Position numbers and translations under genes: made by a program. DNA of 64,000 nucleotides from Heliobacterium mobile (lineage in GTDB: Bacteria > Bacillota > Desulfitobacteriia > Heliobacteriales > Heliobacteriaceae), in NCBI RefSeq assembly GCF_009720735.1, contig NZ_WNKU01000002.1:248001-312000 (forward strand), read 5' to 3'. The notes under the pieces are model-generated. The model saw nothing but the letters and a program-made list of their open reading frames with translations. It had not been told where the DNA came from and searched no databases. This document shows positions 42,432-50,625 of the stretch, piece after piece. Position 1 is the stretch's first letter; every line of letters starts with the position of its first letter.

Positions 42432-43579
42432 AATATTTTCAGGGTTAGGTTGTTCATGGGCAACCGCGACAACGCTTCTCTGTCACACCACGACCTTTGC
42501 CCGCTGTCACTGCCGTATTGGGAAGATTCTTCAGCAACACGACCTCTGCTTTCTAGGGGGTTTGTTTTCTCCAAATCGATCCGGGCAGGCGTGACATCGA
42601 CGATCCATGTCAAATGGCTAAAAACATGCCGAAACTGTTCGCTCCGTTCCGGTTCATATTTTACCTGCTCCAAGCTGTGAAATCCCTGTTCAAAGGTCGG
42701 CAGTTCCCACATGTTCGCCAGCAATCCCTTATCGGGGCGCTGTGTCAAGAGGACCCGGCCATTTTCATCGGTCAGGAGCAAGGCTTTTCGATACACTTCT
42801 TGATTCTCTTTGCGGGGTTTGCGTACCGGAAGCATTTCTACTTTTCCCTGGGCGCGAGCAGTACAACCATCAGCTAGGGGACATTCTCCACAGCGGGCGC
42901 TTCGAGGTATGCAGACCAGGGCGCCGAGTTCCATCAACCCTTGAGTCCAATCGGGGACCCGCTCATCGGGCAGCCAGGCCAACTGATCCAATGAAGCCTG
43001 CCATGCCTTTTTTAAGAGTACCGTACTCCCGATAGGATCGTCCCAGCCAAAAAAACGGGCGAAGACGCGACAGACATTTCCGTCGACAGCCGGTTCCCGA
43101 ATTTGAAAGGCGATGGATAAGACGGCCCCACATATGTATGCCCCGACCCCTTTTAAACTTCGAAAAGCTTTTGGTTCGGGAGGGACTTGCCCTGCAAAGC
43201 GTTCCATCACCTGCCGGGCTGCTTCTTGCAGGTTCCGAACCCGTGAGTAGTAGCCTAAACCCTCCCACGCTTTCAACACCGGTTCTTCCGGTGCGCCAGC
43301 CAGCGTCTTCAGATCGGGAAACTGGTTCATAAATCGTTCGTAATAGGGAATGACCGTTTCTACACGGGTCTGTTGCAGCATAACCTCGGAGACCCAAATG
43401 GCGTAGGGGTTTTTTGTCCTCCGCCAAGGTAAATCACGTTTGTTTACGTCATACCAGGAAAGCAGCTTCAGCACCCAGTCTTTTTCGGGTACAGCATAAA
43501 CCTCATCGTCATGGTGTTGTTTTGAGTTACTTGTAGAGTTCAAAATGTTGTCATGAATTCGGCTGCTTATCGTGAGCAC
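42410..43579 (-). CDS. mutY: A/G-specific adenine glycosylase
   Basis: A 389-residue repair enzyme that removes adenine opposite 8-oxoguanine. It has the catalytic region WVSEVMLQQTRVETVIPYY, the helix-hairpin-helix LKGVGAYICGAVLSIAF with VDGNVCRVFARFF (catalytic Asp), the [4Fe-4S] loop CIPRSARCGECPLADGC, and a C-terminal NUDIX-like domain that reads 8-oxoG. The N-terminal 30 residues are polar and may be wrongly included; GTG 43579 overlaps vanZ by 29 bases. Confidence 0.93.
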   Translation of the reverse strand: MLTISSRIHDNILNSTSNSKQHHDDEVYAVPEKDWVLKLLSWYDVNKRDLPWRRTKNPYAIWVSEVMLQQTRVETVIPYYERFMNQFPDLKTLAGAPEEPVLKAWEGLGYYSRVRNLQEAARQVMERFAGQVPPEPKAFRSLKGVGAYICGAVLSIAFQIREPAVDGNVCRVFARFFGWDDPIGSTVLLKKAWQASLDQLAWLPDERVPDWTQGLMELGALVCIPRSARCGECPLADGCTARAQGKVEMLPVRKPRKENQEVYRKALLLTDENGRVLLTQRPDKGLLANMWELPTFEQGFHSLEQVKYEPERSEQFRHVFSHLTWIVDVTPARIDLEKTNPLESRGRVAEESSQYGSDSGQRSWCDREALSRLPMNNLTLKILKKYGVL

Positions 43580-44021
43580 CGTCCTTTAGCGATTTGAATA
43601 GAACAAATCCGATGATCAGCGCGATGAAAATCCCCAAACTGTCGATACCGACATCCATGAGCCGGCCGTCTCGAAAACCGGTTAGCTCCTGGTGAATTTC
43701 ATCGCTTATGGCGTAGGCCAAGGAAAAGAAAAAGGCTGTCCAGAGATGTCTCCGCCGAGACCACAACCAGGTTGACTTGGCTGCTTGCAGCCACAGCCCG
43801 GTGAGTATAGCGTACTCAGTCACGTGGGCTGTCTTGCGAAGGAGAAACTCAAGAGCAAATCCGCTGGTTTTTAGCACCGGCCAAGGGATGTCAAGCCAAG
43901 CGACGATAAGATAAAGCACCGGAAGGACCCGGAGATTTGGAATCGACGAGAGCCAGAACATGATCCCCATCCAAAGGAGCAACAGGCTCCAGCACATGAG
44001 CTTTTTCAAGATGCATATCAC
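43551..44021 (-). CDS. VanZ-family membrane protein
   Basis: A 156-residue protein with four membrane helices. The VanZ motif KTAHVTEYAILTG and SDEIHQ...GRLMDVGIDSLG are visible. The family may alter cell-wall precursors or give low teicoplanin resistance; more distant ones have unknown roles. It overlaps the start of mutY. Confidence 0.82.
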   Translation of the reverse strand: MICILKKLMCWSLLLLWMGIMFWLSSIPNLRVLPVLYLIVAWLDIPWPVLKTSGFALEFLLRKTAHVTEYAILTGLWLQAAKSTWLWSRRRHLWTAFFFSLAYAISDEIHQELTGFRDGRLMDVGIDSLGIFIALIIGFVLFKSLKDGAHDKQPNS

Positions 44022-44230
44022 TCCTGAATCATGGAAACTCCGATATATGCCAATAGAATAGCATGCCCCGGAGGTCTACCAAAAGCGCAAAAAACTTTTT
44101 GCCTTTTTTTACTTGAGTACGTATAATAAAACCAACCATGGGTTCGTTGCGTCTGCCTTCCACAAAAAGTTCAAACCGTTCTTCTTTCGGATCTAGTCCG
44201 GGGAAATGGTTGGTTTTGGGGGATGAGGTT

Positions 44231-44578
44231 ATGACCCGGACCGGGGAATTCATTTTGTCCGAGGAAAGGACGGGATACTTGGTGTTCGAAGATCGTACCC
44301 TTGTCTGTAAAGAGTGTGGCGTAGAGTTCGTGTTCTCCGCTCGGGAACAGGCCTTTTATGCTGAAAAGGGCTTTCAAAACGACCCGAGCCGCTGCCCTGA
44401 CTGCCGGGCTGCCCGGAAACGCCGTATGGGTGAACAAAGCGGGGAAAGCCGCCCTCAACGGGAAATGTATGAAGTCATCTGCTCTGACTGCGGCGTTACC
44501 ACGACGGTGCCCTTCAAGCCTTCTGGCGCACGTCCGGTCTATTGCCGTGACTGCTTCCAAAACCACCGCTCTTATTAA
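44231..44578 (+). CDS. Zinc-ribbon protein with CxxC pairs
   Basis: A 115-residue protein. The first domain has CKECGVEFVFSAREQAFYAEKGF and CPDCR (zf-trcl type). The second has CSDCG and CRDC, typical of small zinc-ribbon proteins found in many Firmicutes and Chloroflexi. It probably binds two zinc ions; the role is unknown. I start at ATG 44231 after GATGAGG; a longer frame to 44138 is a weaker choice. A terminator follows. Confidence 0.78.
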   Translation: MTRTGEFILSEERTGYLVFEDRTLVCKECGVEFVFSAREQAFYAEKGFQNDPSRCPDCRAARKRRMGEQSGESRPQREMYEVICSDCGVTTTVPFKPSGARPVYCRDCFQNHRSY

Positions 44579-44591
44579 TTGAATTATCTTC

Positions 44592-44617
44592 AGGTACCGG
44601 TTCTACCGGTACCTTTT
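44592..44617 (+). terminator. Terminator of the zinc-ribbon gene
   Basis: A 10-bp stem (44592-44601 with 44605-44614, loop 3 bases), followed by TTT. It is directly before the fetAB promoter. Confidence 0.7.
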
Positions 44618-44654
44618 ATGTTTTTAAAGGAAACCGTTATAATCTCACTGTCAG

Positions 44655-45422
44655 GTGGTGGTAAACATCGATAAGTCCGTAGAACCCGTACTCGAATGGC
44701 AGAATATCTCCTTATCCATCATGGTACAGACTGCAGAGGCGCAGGCGGAACGGCGTCTGCTTCATCACGTGAGCGGTAAGGTCTCTCCTGGGGAGATCCT
44801 CTGCCTATTAGGCCCTTCCGGCTCGGGGAAAAGCACCTTGTTAACAGCGCTAAACCGTCTCCAACGCCTATCGGAAGGGGAGATTCGCTTTCAGGGACAG
44901 CCCGTCGAAATGTACCCGGTCACCGAACTGCGTCGACGCGTCGCCTATGTGGCGCAGCGGCCCGCCTTTTTTCCGGGAACGGTGGAAGAAAATCTGGGCT
45001 TCGGGGCACGACTCTGGGGTATGACCATCAACCCGCCTCTATGGCTGGAGAAGGTTCACCTGGACCGTTCCCTTTTATCCCAACCGGCCGATACCTTATC
45101 TGGCGGGCAACAGCAGCGCCTATCTTTAGCCCGCTCCCTAGCCGTAAAACCCGATGTGCTACTTTTGGACGAACCTACTTCGGCCTTGGACATCCATGGG
45201 GCAAGAGAGCTGGAAGAAATCGTTCTCACCGTGGTAGCGCAAGAGAATATAGCAGTCCTCTGGGTCACCCATGATCCAGAACAAGCCCGGCGCGTCAGTC
45301 ATCAAGTCCTTTTATTAACGGAAGGCCGGATCTCTGCTTGCCTGCCGACAGAAGTCTTCTTTTCCGATGAAGCCCCTGCGGTCGTGCGAACTTTTTTGGA
45401 GATAAAGGGGGATGGACCATGA
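44655..45422 (+). CDS. fetA: ABC transporter ATP-binding protein of an iron exporter
   Basis: A 255-residue ATPase. Walker A GPSGSGKSTL, Q-loop YVAQRPAFFPGTVEENL, signature LSGGQQQRLSL, Walker B VLLLDEPTSALD and the H-loop VTHD are present. Its partner is a UPF0014/FetB membrane protein, so this is FetA (YbbL). The TATAAT at 44638-44643 is only a few bases from GTG 44652/44655, with AGGTGG overlapping the GTG, so the message may be nearly leaderless. It overlaps fetB by 4 bp. Confidence 0.86.
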   Translation: MVVNIDKSVEPVLEWQNISLSIMVQTAEAQAERRLLHHVSGKVSPGEILCLLGPSGSGKSTLLTALNRLQRLSEGEIRFQGQPVEMYPVTELRRRVAYVAQRPAFFPGTVEENLGFGARLWGMTINPPLWLEKVHLDRSLLSQPADTLSGGQQQRLSLARSLAVKPDVLLLDEPTSALDIHGARELEEIVLTVVAQENIAVLWVTHDPEQARRVSHQVLLLTEGRISACLPTEVFFSDEAPAVVRTFLEIKGDGP

Positions 45423-46189
45423 GCTTATTGACCCTTTCCTTCAGTCTCAGCTTTATCGGCATCGCCCTATTCCTCTCCTACCGTGAACAGCTAGCTCTGG
45501 AAAAGGACATGCTGGTTGGTACGGTGCGGGCCATCATTCAGCTATTTATCATCGGCTATATCTTGCAGTATGTCTTTGACCTTCGATCGCTGCCGGGTCT
45601 TCTGTCCATCTTAACGGTTATGGTCGTTGTGGCCGTACAGAACGCTTCCAAACGTGCCACAGCACTCCCCCGTTCCCAGTCGATTCTCTATATCGCCGGA
45701 GCCTTGATCCTTTCGGAAGTGCTCACTTTAGGACTGCTGCTTGGCTTAGGCATCGTGCCTGCGGAACCGCGCTTCATCATTCCCTTTAGCGGCATGATCA
45801 TCGGTAATTCCATGATCGCAGCCGGACTCACCGTGAGCCGACTGCAAGCGGAATTGCTGAATCAAAAGCCACTGGTACTGACGGCCCTTACCTTAGGCGC
45901 CACGTCCAGGCAGGCGGCTTCGAGAGCCATCAAGGCGGCGGTCAAAGCCGGCATGAGCCCGACCATCGACGGGATGAAGACGGTAGGGCTCGTACAGCTT
46001 CCCGGCATGATGACCGGTCAAATCATCGCTGGGGCCAACCCGGTCGAAGCAGTGAAGTATCAGCTTCTTATCCAACTCGTTTTGACAGCGGCCACAGCCA
46101 TCGCCAGTATGGCTGTCGGCCTGTGGTCCTACCGTCCTTTTTTCACTGCCGATCATCAACTATCCCCCTGTTATCCAAACAAAACATAA
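45419..46189 (+). CDS. fetB: FetB/UPF0014 membrane protein of the iron exporter
   Basis: A 256-residue protein with about seven helices. Characteristic blocks are LAFSLSFIGIA-like N-terminus, VRAIIQLFIIGYILQYVF, IIPFSGMIIGNSMIAAGLT and GLVQLPGMMTGQIIAGANP. With FetA it lowers cell iron or helps resist oxidative stress. The start is coupled to fetA (ATGA). Confidence 0.87.
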   Translation: MSLLTLSFSLSFIGIALFLSYREQLALEKDMLVGTVRAIIQLFIIGYILQYVFDLRSLPGLLSILTVMVVVAVQNASKRATALPRSQSILYIAGALILSEVLTLGLLLGLGIVPAEPRFIIPFSGMIIGNSMIAAGLTVSRLQAELLNQKPLVLTALTLGATSRQAASRAIKAAVKAGMSPTIDGMKTVGLVQLPGMMTGQIIAGANPVEAVKYQLLIQLVLTAATAIASMAVGLWSYRPFFTADHQLSPCYPNKT

Positions 46190-46241
46190 CCAGTCTTCGC
46201 ATTTTTGAAATGGTCTTTTCGAAAAAGCCAATACTATCGAT

Positions 46242-46901
46242 ATGAACGAGCATGACCATTTGCGCAATTCGATGACAGACGAAGAACTCTACCTTTGGGT
46301 GCGGCAGTTTCAACAAAAACTGCTGCCTGCCCCCTCGCCTTCGACTTACATCGATTTGAATGAAGGCCCTCCCTCATCGGAACAACTCTCCGCCTTAGAG
46401 CAAGATCGTCCGCCCATTTCCGGGGAGTTGATCGCCTTTGAGCATCTGCTGCAAGCGATGGCAGAACATCGTTGGCTCCGGGTGCGCTTCGGGATCAACG
46501 AGCTGCTGAAGCATTATTTGCGGAGCATTACAGGAATCTTCAATGTGAGCAATGGAATCGATCCCGGTGACGTTACCCGGCGTTATATGGAAATGATCCA
46601 GTGGGTCTTTGAGTATGGTCATTCCCCCAGTTTCCCCTTCTCCGAAAGCCTTTGGACCTATTTGAGCGCCTGTCTGGAATCGGTCGGCATCACCTTGGCC
46701 GGACAGAACCAATGGGAATCGCTACAGGTATTGATTGTGGAAACGGCGACCATGGGGCGGCAGGCGGCGCGCAGCGGCTTGCAAACGGCGCCGCTGCAGC
46801 ACTTTCTGCGGCGTTTGGAAAATACATGCCGAGATAAAGGAGAAGGCGGACGTGAAATCGCCCGCCTTGCTCGAAATTTGCGTTTTAACCTCGAAGTATA
46901 A
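46242..46901 (+). CDS. Hypothetical 219-residue protein
   Basis: A soluble, helical protein, with a Pro/Ser-rich part near 30-60 and the helices ISGELIAFEHLLQAMAEHR, GINELLKHYLRSITG and WVFEYGHSPSFPF. It has no cysteine motif or known fold. No ribosome site precedes ATG 46242, so the start is uncertain (ATG 46272 is another). It ends 3 bases before the converging uspA gene. Confidence 0.58.
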   Translation: MNEHDHLRNSMTDEELYLWVRQFQQKLLPAPSPSTYIDLNEGPPSSEQLSALEQDRPPISGELIAFEHLLQAMAEHRWLRVRFGINELLKHYLRSITGIFNVSNGIDPGDVTRRYMEMIQWVFEYGHSPSFPFSESLWTYLSACLESVGITLAGQNQWESLQVLIVETATMGRQAARSGLQTAPLQHFLRRLENTCRDKGEGGREIARLARNLRFNLEV

Positions 46902-46904
46902 TCG

Positions 46905-47357
46905 TCAGTCTGATTCGTCTTTAATGATCATCACAGGGCACTTGGCCAGGTGGAAGACGCGGTCACTGACACTGCCGGCAAGAAAACTGCGGAATTCTCC
47001 CATACCCCGGGAACCCATGATAATCAGATCCACACCCCGTTCTTCCGCCGTGTCCACAACAACAAAGGCAGGGTGACCAAAGGTCGCCTCCGGTTGACAG
47101 ACAAGGCCCTGTTCGGAGAAAACTTCCATGGTTTTATCCAAGACCGTTTTACCGACCTCGTCCATCTTTTCCCGGGCCGCATCAATGTCAAAGAAAACGG
47201 CTCCGTCAGCACCGAGCAGGTATTGATGGGATAGATCATAGACATACAAGACCGTTGTTTCAATTTCCGGATCTAACTTCATAAGATGACAAGCATAGCG
47301 GGCAGCTTTTAGGGCATGGTCAGATCCATCGGTAGCCAAGAGGACTTTTTTAATCAT
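46905..47357 (-). CDS. Universal stress protein
   Basis: A 150-residue UspA-family protein. It begins LLATDGSDHALKAARYA and carries the ATP-binding motif GSRGMGEFRSFLAGSVSDRV, then CPVMIIK. Probably a dimer in the cytoplasm, induced by stress. The start ATG follows GGGAGGG. No terminator lies between it and the converging gene. Confidence 0.87.
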   Translation of the reverse strand: MIKKVLLATDGSDHALKAARYACHLMKLDPEIETTVLYVYDLSHQYLLGADGAVFFDIDAAREKMDEVGKTVLDKTMEVFSEQGLVCQPEATFGHPAFVVVDTAEERGVDLIIMGSRGMGEFRSFLAGSVSDRVFHLAKCPVMIIKDESD

Positions 47358-47579
47358 TAATATTCCCTCCCTATAGAACTAATCCCTGCTTGGCTATATT
47401 TTACCATAGTTTTGTAACTAAAGGTACAATAATAGATAGAAACTTCTGTTTTCAATGGTTAAGTAAATATCTTAGACGCGGAGATTTTTTCTGTAATGTA
47501 TGTAGACTAGATTTCTTACCGATTTATTCTTCGTTCCCTCCTATTCTATTTCCGCATTTGTCATTTAGCTATATTTAAC
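47358..47579. other. Gap upstream of the universal stress protein
   Basis: About 220 bases, A+T-rich, with the uspA promoter region. I see no ORF with a ribosome site and no RNA motif. Confidence 0.4.
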
Positions 47580-47607
47580 AAAAGAGAAACGGCAAATGCC
47601 GCTTCTC
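47580..47607 (-). terminator. Terminator-like hairpin of the small minus-strand reading frame
   Basis: Arms 47584-47594 and 47597-47607 (11 positions with one A-C mismatch); on the minus strand it is followed by TTT G TT. Confidence 0.5.
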
Positions 47608-47629
47608 AGATATGGTAATGTTTACGGTA

Positions 47630-47773
47630 CTACATTCCGGTTTTGTTATTTGGGTCGGCTGCTTGTGTAGCAGTATTTACGGCACTTTGTGCTTTGTTCG
47701 CCATATCGGCGGTCGTTCTTGCATATTTTGCCGCAGATTGTACGTTATTGGCGCCCTGCTTCGGTCATGTCAT
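47630..47773 (-). pseudogene. Small Ala/Asn/Gln-rich protein gene with an in-frame TGA
   Basis: ATG at 47773-47771 follows GGAG at a normal distance, then ACA, then TGA (47767-47765), then 44 open codons to TAG at 47630. The peptide after the stop starts PKQGANNVQSAAKYARTTAD and goes on MANKAQSAVNTATQAADPNN. Its composition is like small spore or coat proteins. The site and the hairpin after the frame suggest a once-active gene; the TGA breaks it, or it is a sequence error. No frameshift repairs it in the other frames. Confidence 0.42.
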
Positions 47774-47903
47774 TATCACTCCGAACTTGTCCCTATATTC
47801 AACTGCTTAATTATCGTAAAAACAATTACCGACGGAAAAATTTTCTTCGGCAAAGGGTAGGAAAACGATTATTTCAAGCGTTAAGAACCTCGAAACCCTT
47901 GAT

Positions 47904-49250
47904 TTACTTGGATAAAAGACAGACAGTTTCCACATGACCCGTCTGCGGGAACATGTCAACAGGGATAGCCTGCTCAATTTGCCACCCTCGCTCTACAAGC
48001 CGTGATGTATCACGGGCCAATGAAGCGGGATCACAGCTTACATATACGATCCGGCTTGGTCGAGCATCGACAATCGCATCCAAAACCCGCTCATGGCAGC
48101 CTTTTCGTGGAGGATCCAGCACCACTACATTAACAGGGTTACCATCTTTCAAATAGGCTGGCAAAATATCTTCCACTGTACCGGCGAGAAATTCAGCATT
48201 CTCGATCCCGTTTAAGGCAGCGTTTTGACGGGCATCTTCTACCGCCATTTCCACTTCCTCAACCCCGACCACTTTTTTACACTGCTTGGCCAAGAACAAA
48301 CTGATCGAACCGACACCGCAATAAGCATCTATAACCGTCTCCAACCCTGTTAGAGCACAGGCTTCAGCAGTCAATCGGTACAATTCCTCCGTTTGGCGAG
48401 GATTGACTTGCAAGAAACTAGCCGGTCCGATTTGGAGTCTTAAGCCTCCTGCCATCTGTTCTTCGAGTCGTTCTTTTCCGAAATACAAAGGGTACTCCCT
48501 GCCTAGTACTTCCCCTTCTTCTTTCTGATTGATATTGATATATACCGAGACAAGCTTTTTTTCTTTATCTATCAACTGGCAAGCTAGAGACTTTATCTTA
48601 GAATGGTATTGGGACCGCCATTCAGCCAAAACGAAGATGAGCATTATTTCCTCCGAGGGATTAGCCCTCTTCAGGACGAGATGGCGAAAAGGCAGTTCTC
48701 CTTCTCGGTCAATATCTTGAATCAAAGAGCGCACTGCTTTTAAAACTGGCGGAAAAGATTTCGGCAAAAGTGGGCAATCATCATGCTCGATCAGTTCCCG
48801 GGAATTATAGCGGTAATAACCCATTCCCAGCGAGCCAGCACTTCGGCGTTGCAAGTGCATTTGGACCCGGTTCCGGTAACGCCAGGGGTGGTCTGTCCCT
48901 AATGCAGGACCAACCGGAGCGTCTTTAATGCGTCCAAGCCGGTGAAGCGCGTCTTTTACCCCTTCTTCTTTTACAGACAACTGAAGAGGGTAATCCATCA
49001 TCTGCAATTGGCATCCGCCACAGACGCCAAAAACCGGGCAGGGTGCGTCTACACGCCCTTTTGCTGGTGTAACCACCTTCAGTAATTCCCCGCGGGAATA
49101 ATTCTTTTTCACCTGTGTGACTTTGGCCTGCACATCTTCTCCTGGAAGGCACGCAGGAATAAACATCACTTTTCCTTCTGGACGAGCCACACCCTCCCCT
49201 TGAAGGGTTACCCGTTCAATATGGTAATTGCCAATATCTCCAACTTTCAC
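47904..49250 (-). CDS. rlmD: 23S rRNA (uracil-1939-C5)-methyltransferase
   Basis: A 448-residue SAM-dependent methyltransferase. Residues 1-55 are a TRAM domain, then the [4Fe-4S] cluster region CPVFGVCGGCQLQMM. The methyltransferase domain has DAYCGVGSISLFLA for SAM, VVLDPPRKGCHERVLDAI, and the catalytic Cys in YVSCDPASLARD. Cluster-bearing homologues of this family can target U1939 or U747, so the exact site is inferred. Confidence 0.85.
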   Translation of the reverse strand: MKVGDIGNYHIERVTLQGEGVARPEGKVMFIPACLPGEDVQAKVTQVKKNYSRGELLKVVTPAKGRVDAPCPVFGVCGGCQLQMMDYPLQLSVKEEGVKDALHRLGRIKDAPVGPALGTDHPWRYRNRVQMHLQRRSAGSLGMGYYRYNSRELIEHDDCPLLPKSFPPVLKAVRSLIQDIDREGELPFRHLVLKRANPSEEIMLIFVLAEWRSQYHSKIKSLACQLIDKEKKLVSVYININQKEEGEVLGREYPLYFGKERLEEQMAGGLRLQIGPASFLQVNPRQTEELYRLTAEACALTGLETVIDAYCGVGSISLFLAKQCKKVVGVEEVEMAVEDARQNAALNGIENAEFLAGTVEDILPAYLKDGNPVNVVVLDPPRKGCHERVLDAIVDARPSRIVYVSCDPASLARDTSRLVERGWQIEQAIPVDMFPQTGHVETVCLLSK

Positions 49251-49308
49251 GTATACTCGTCCTCTCTTTAACCACGTCTAAAATTTCAAAGATACATAAA
49301 TTAATGTT

Positions 49309-49383
49309 TTATAGTCCTACTGCTTCTATGATTGAGTAGCAACCGAGCCGAACAGCCGTGGAGCCCATAGCAAATGGATTCAT
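49309..49383 (-). CDS. Possible 24-residue peptide
   Basis: ATG at 49383 has GGGGTG 3 bases upstream. The peptide is MNPFAMGSTAVRLGCYSIIE then AVGL and stop. It is mildly hydrophobic, with one Cys. It lies in the leader region between rlmD and the next gene. The evidence is only the site and frame; treat as speculative. Confidence 0.22.
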   Translation of the reverse strand: MNPFAMGSTAVRLGCYSIIEAVGL

Positions 49384-49475
49384 TACACCCCGATTAGCCA
49401 CAATGTAACCTTAACTGAAAACTCATTTGGTTTGTCCGTTAAACACAGGCAACTTTCATAGTATTTTACCACGCC

Positions 49476-49506
49476 CCTCCGGGCTTAATAAGAAAAAGCC
49501 CGGAGG
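49476..49506 (+). promoter_or_regulatory. Leader hairpin holding the ribosome site of the downstream gene
   Basis: A perfect 11-bp stem: CCTCCGGGCTT (49476-49486) with AAGCCCGGAGG (49496-49506), loop 9 bases. The 3' arm ends in the GGAGG that serves ATG 49514, so the site is paired when folded. No T-run on either strand, so it is not a terminator. Confidence 0.65.
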
Positions 49507-49513
49507 TCAACGC

Positions 49514-50605
49514 ATGTTCTCCCCCGAACTCTTTTTAGCCTTGCTCTGGTCTGTCACCGGCGGCTTGCTCACCTTGCTCGGCTCGACGGGAATCTTCGTC
49601 TCTCTCGTCGTCCAGCGGCGCATGGAACGGCTGCAGGATATCCTGGAAGAGTTTTTGGAACTACCTTACCAGGAAAACCGCAACTTAGCTGGCCCTATGG
49701 TCAACCTGGTTCGCAAATACCAAACCCATTATCTGTTTCCCGATCGTCCGGGCAGGACCATCCTCTTTTACCTGGATTTTACCCTTTTGTTGATCGGCTT
49801 GATCTGGGTCTTCGTTCTCTACGTGGCCCTGCAACAACCGATCAGTGCCGCTTTTTGGGTTCAACTCGCCTTGGTGGCGATCATCGCCGGAAACTTCTTC
49901 ATTTTCCGCCAGTTGCTCCAGCAGACCATCAACCCGACAGGAAACCCTCTCTTTAACCCGATCATCCCACCGCCTCACCGGCTACGCAGCGTCTCCTACC
50001 TCTCCCGCTATGTGAACGTATCGGTCAAGTCGATCCTCCAGCAAGCCCGCTTCGCCCTGGTGATCACCCCGGAAGGCGAAATTCGGCTTAAGCAGGAGCT
50101 ATCCTTTGACGACTTTTTCTACCTTTTTCACTGCCCCGATGTGGGATGTATGGCATGGGGAGAGTTGCGGCTCACCTTTCCCCCCGATGCGATTACGAGA
50201 AAGCCTGTCCCTTTGCTGCGCAACATAGAAATTCCGCTGGGCTGTCTCTGTGAAAACAGCCCGATTTCCCAAAACTTGCGTCAAAAATGTACCGACGCGC
50301 TGCCTCCCCTGGTGCATGCCATCATGTACGTGTTTCCCCAGGGGGAAAAGCATCCCATTCAATACGATTTCGAGCTCGAAAGAGAAGATGACGGTTACCA
50401 CTCTCGCCCTTATCCGGAGATGACTGTACAATCATCCATCCTTTTTCAGGTCATCGAGGGACGGCTCCATATCCTGCAAGGAAATCCTCTGTTATCGCCA
50501 TTTAAACAATACCAGGACTATTTCTGCTGGGATGGCGAACGCTATTACTGCTCCAACGCTTCGGGTCTGCCGCAACAATGTACGGCAGACCCGGAGGTTC
50601 GGTAA
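49514..50605 (+). CDS. Hypothetical membrane protein (363 residues)
   Basis: ATG 49514 lies 7 bases after GGAGG (49502-49506); the upstream frame to 49427 is unlikely. Three membrane helices lie at about 8-32, 85-108 and 112-132. The C-terminal 200 residues are soluble, with two Cys-containing blocks (FHCPDVGCMAWG, GCLCENS) and a mixed beta fold. I do not recognise the family. Translation may be gated by the leader hairpin. Confidence 0.65.
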   Translation: MFSPELFLALLWSVTGGLLTLLGSTGIFVSLVVQRRMERLQDILEEFLELPYQENRNLAGPMVNLVRKYQTHYLFPDRPGRTILFYLDFTLLLIGLIWVFVLYVALQQPISAAFWVQLALVAIIAGNFFIFRQLLQQTINPTGNPLFNPIIPPPHRLRSVSYLSRYVNVSVKSILQQARFALVITPEGEIRLKQELSFDDFFYLFHCPDVGCMAWGELRLTFPPDAITRKPVPLLRNIEIPLGCLCENSPISQNLRQKCTDALPPLVHAIMYVFPQGEKHPIQYDFELEREDDGYHSRPYPEMTVQSSILFQVIEGRLHILQGNPLLSPFKQYQDYFCWDGERYYCSNASGLPQQCTADPEVR

Positions 50606-50625
50606 CCGTTAGAACGTTAGTTCCG

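Noticed and set aside
44029-44253. 74-residue minus-strand frame over the start of the zinc-ribbon gene
   Set aside because: No ribosome site; it overlaps the 5' part and leader of a well-supported gene.
47765-47767. Selenocysteine codon in the small minus-strand gene
   Set aside because: The TGA is at codon 3 with no SECIS-like hairpin right after it, and the protein has no redox motif.
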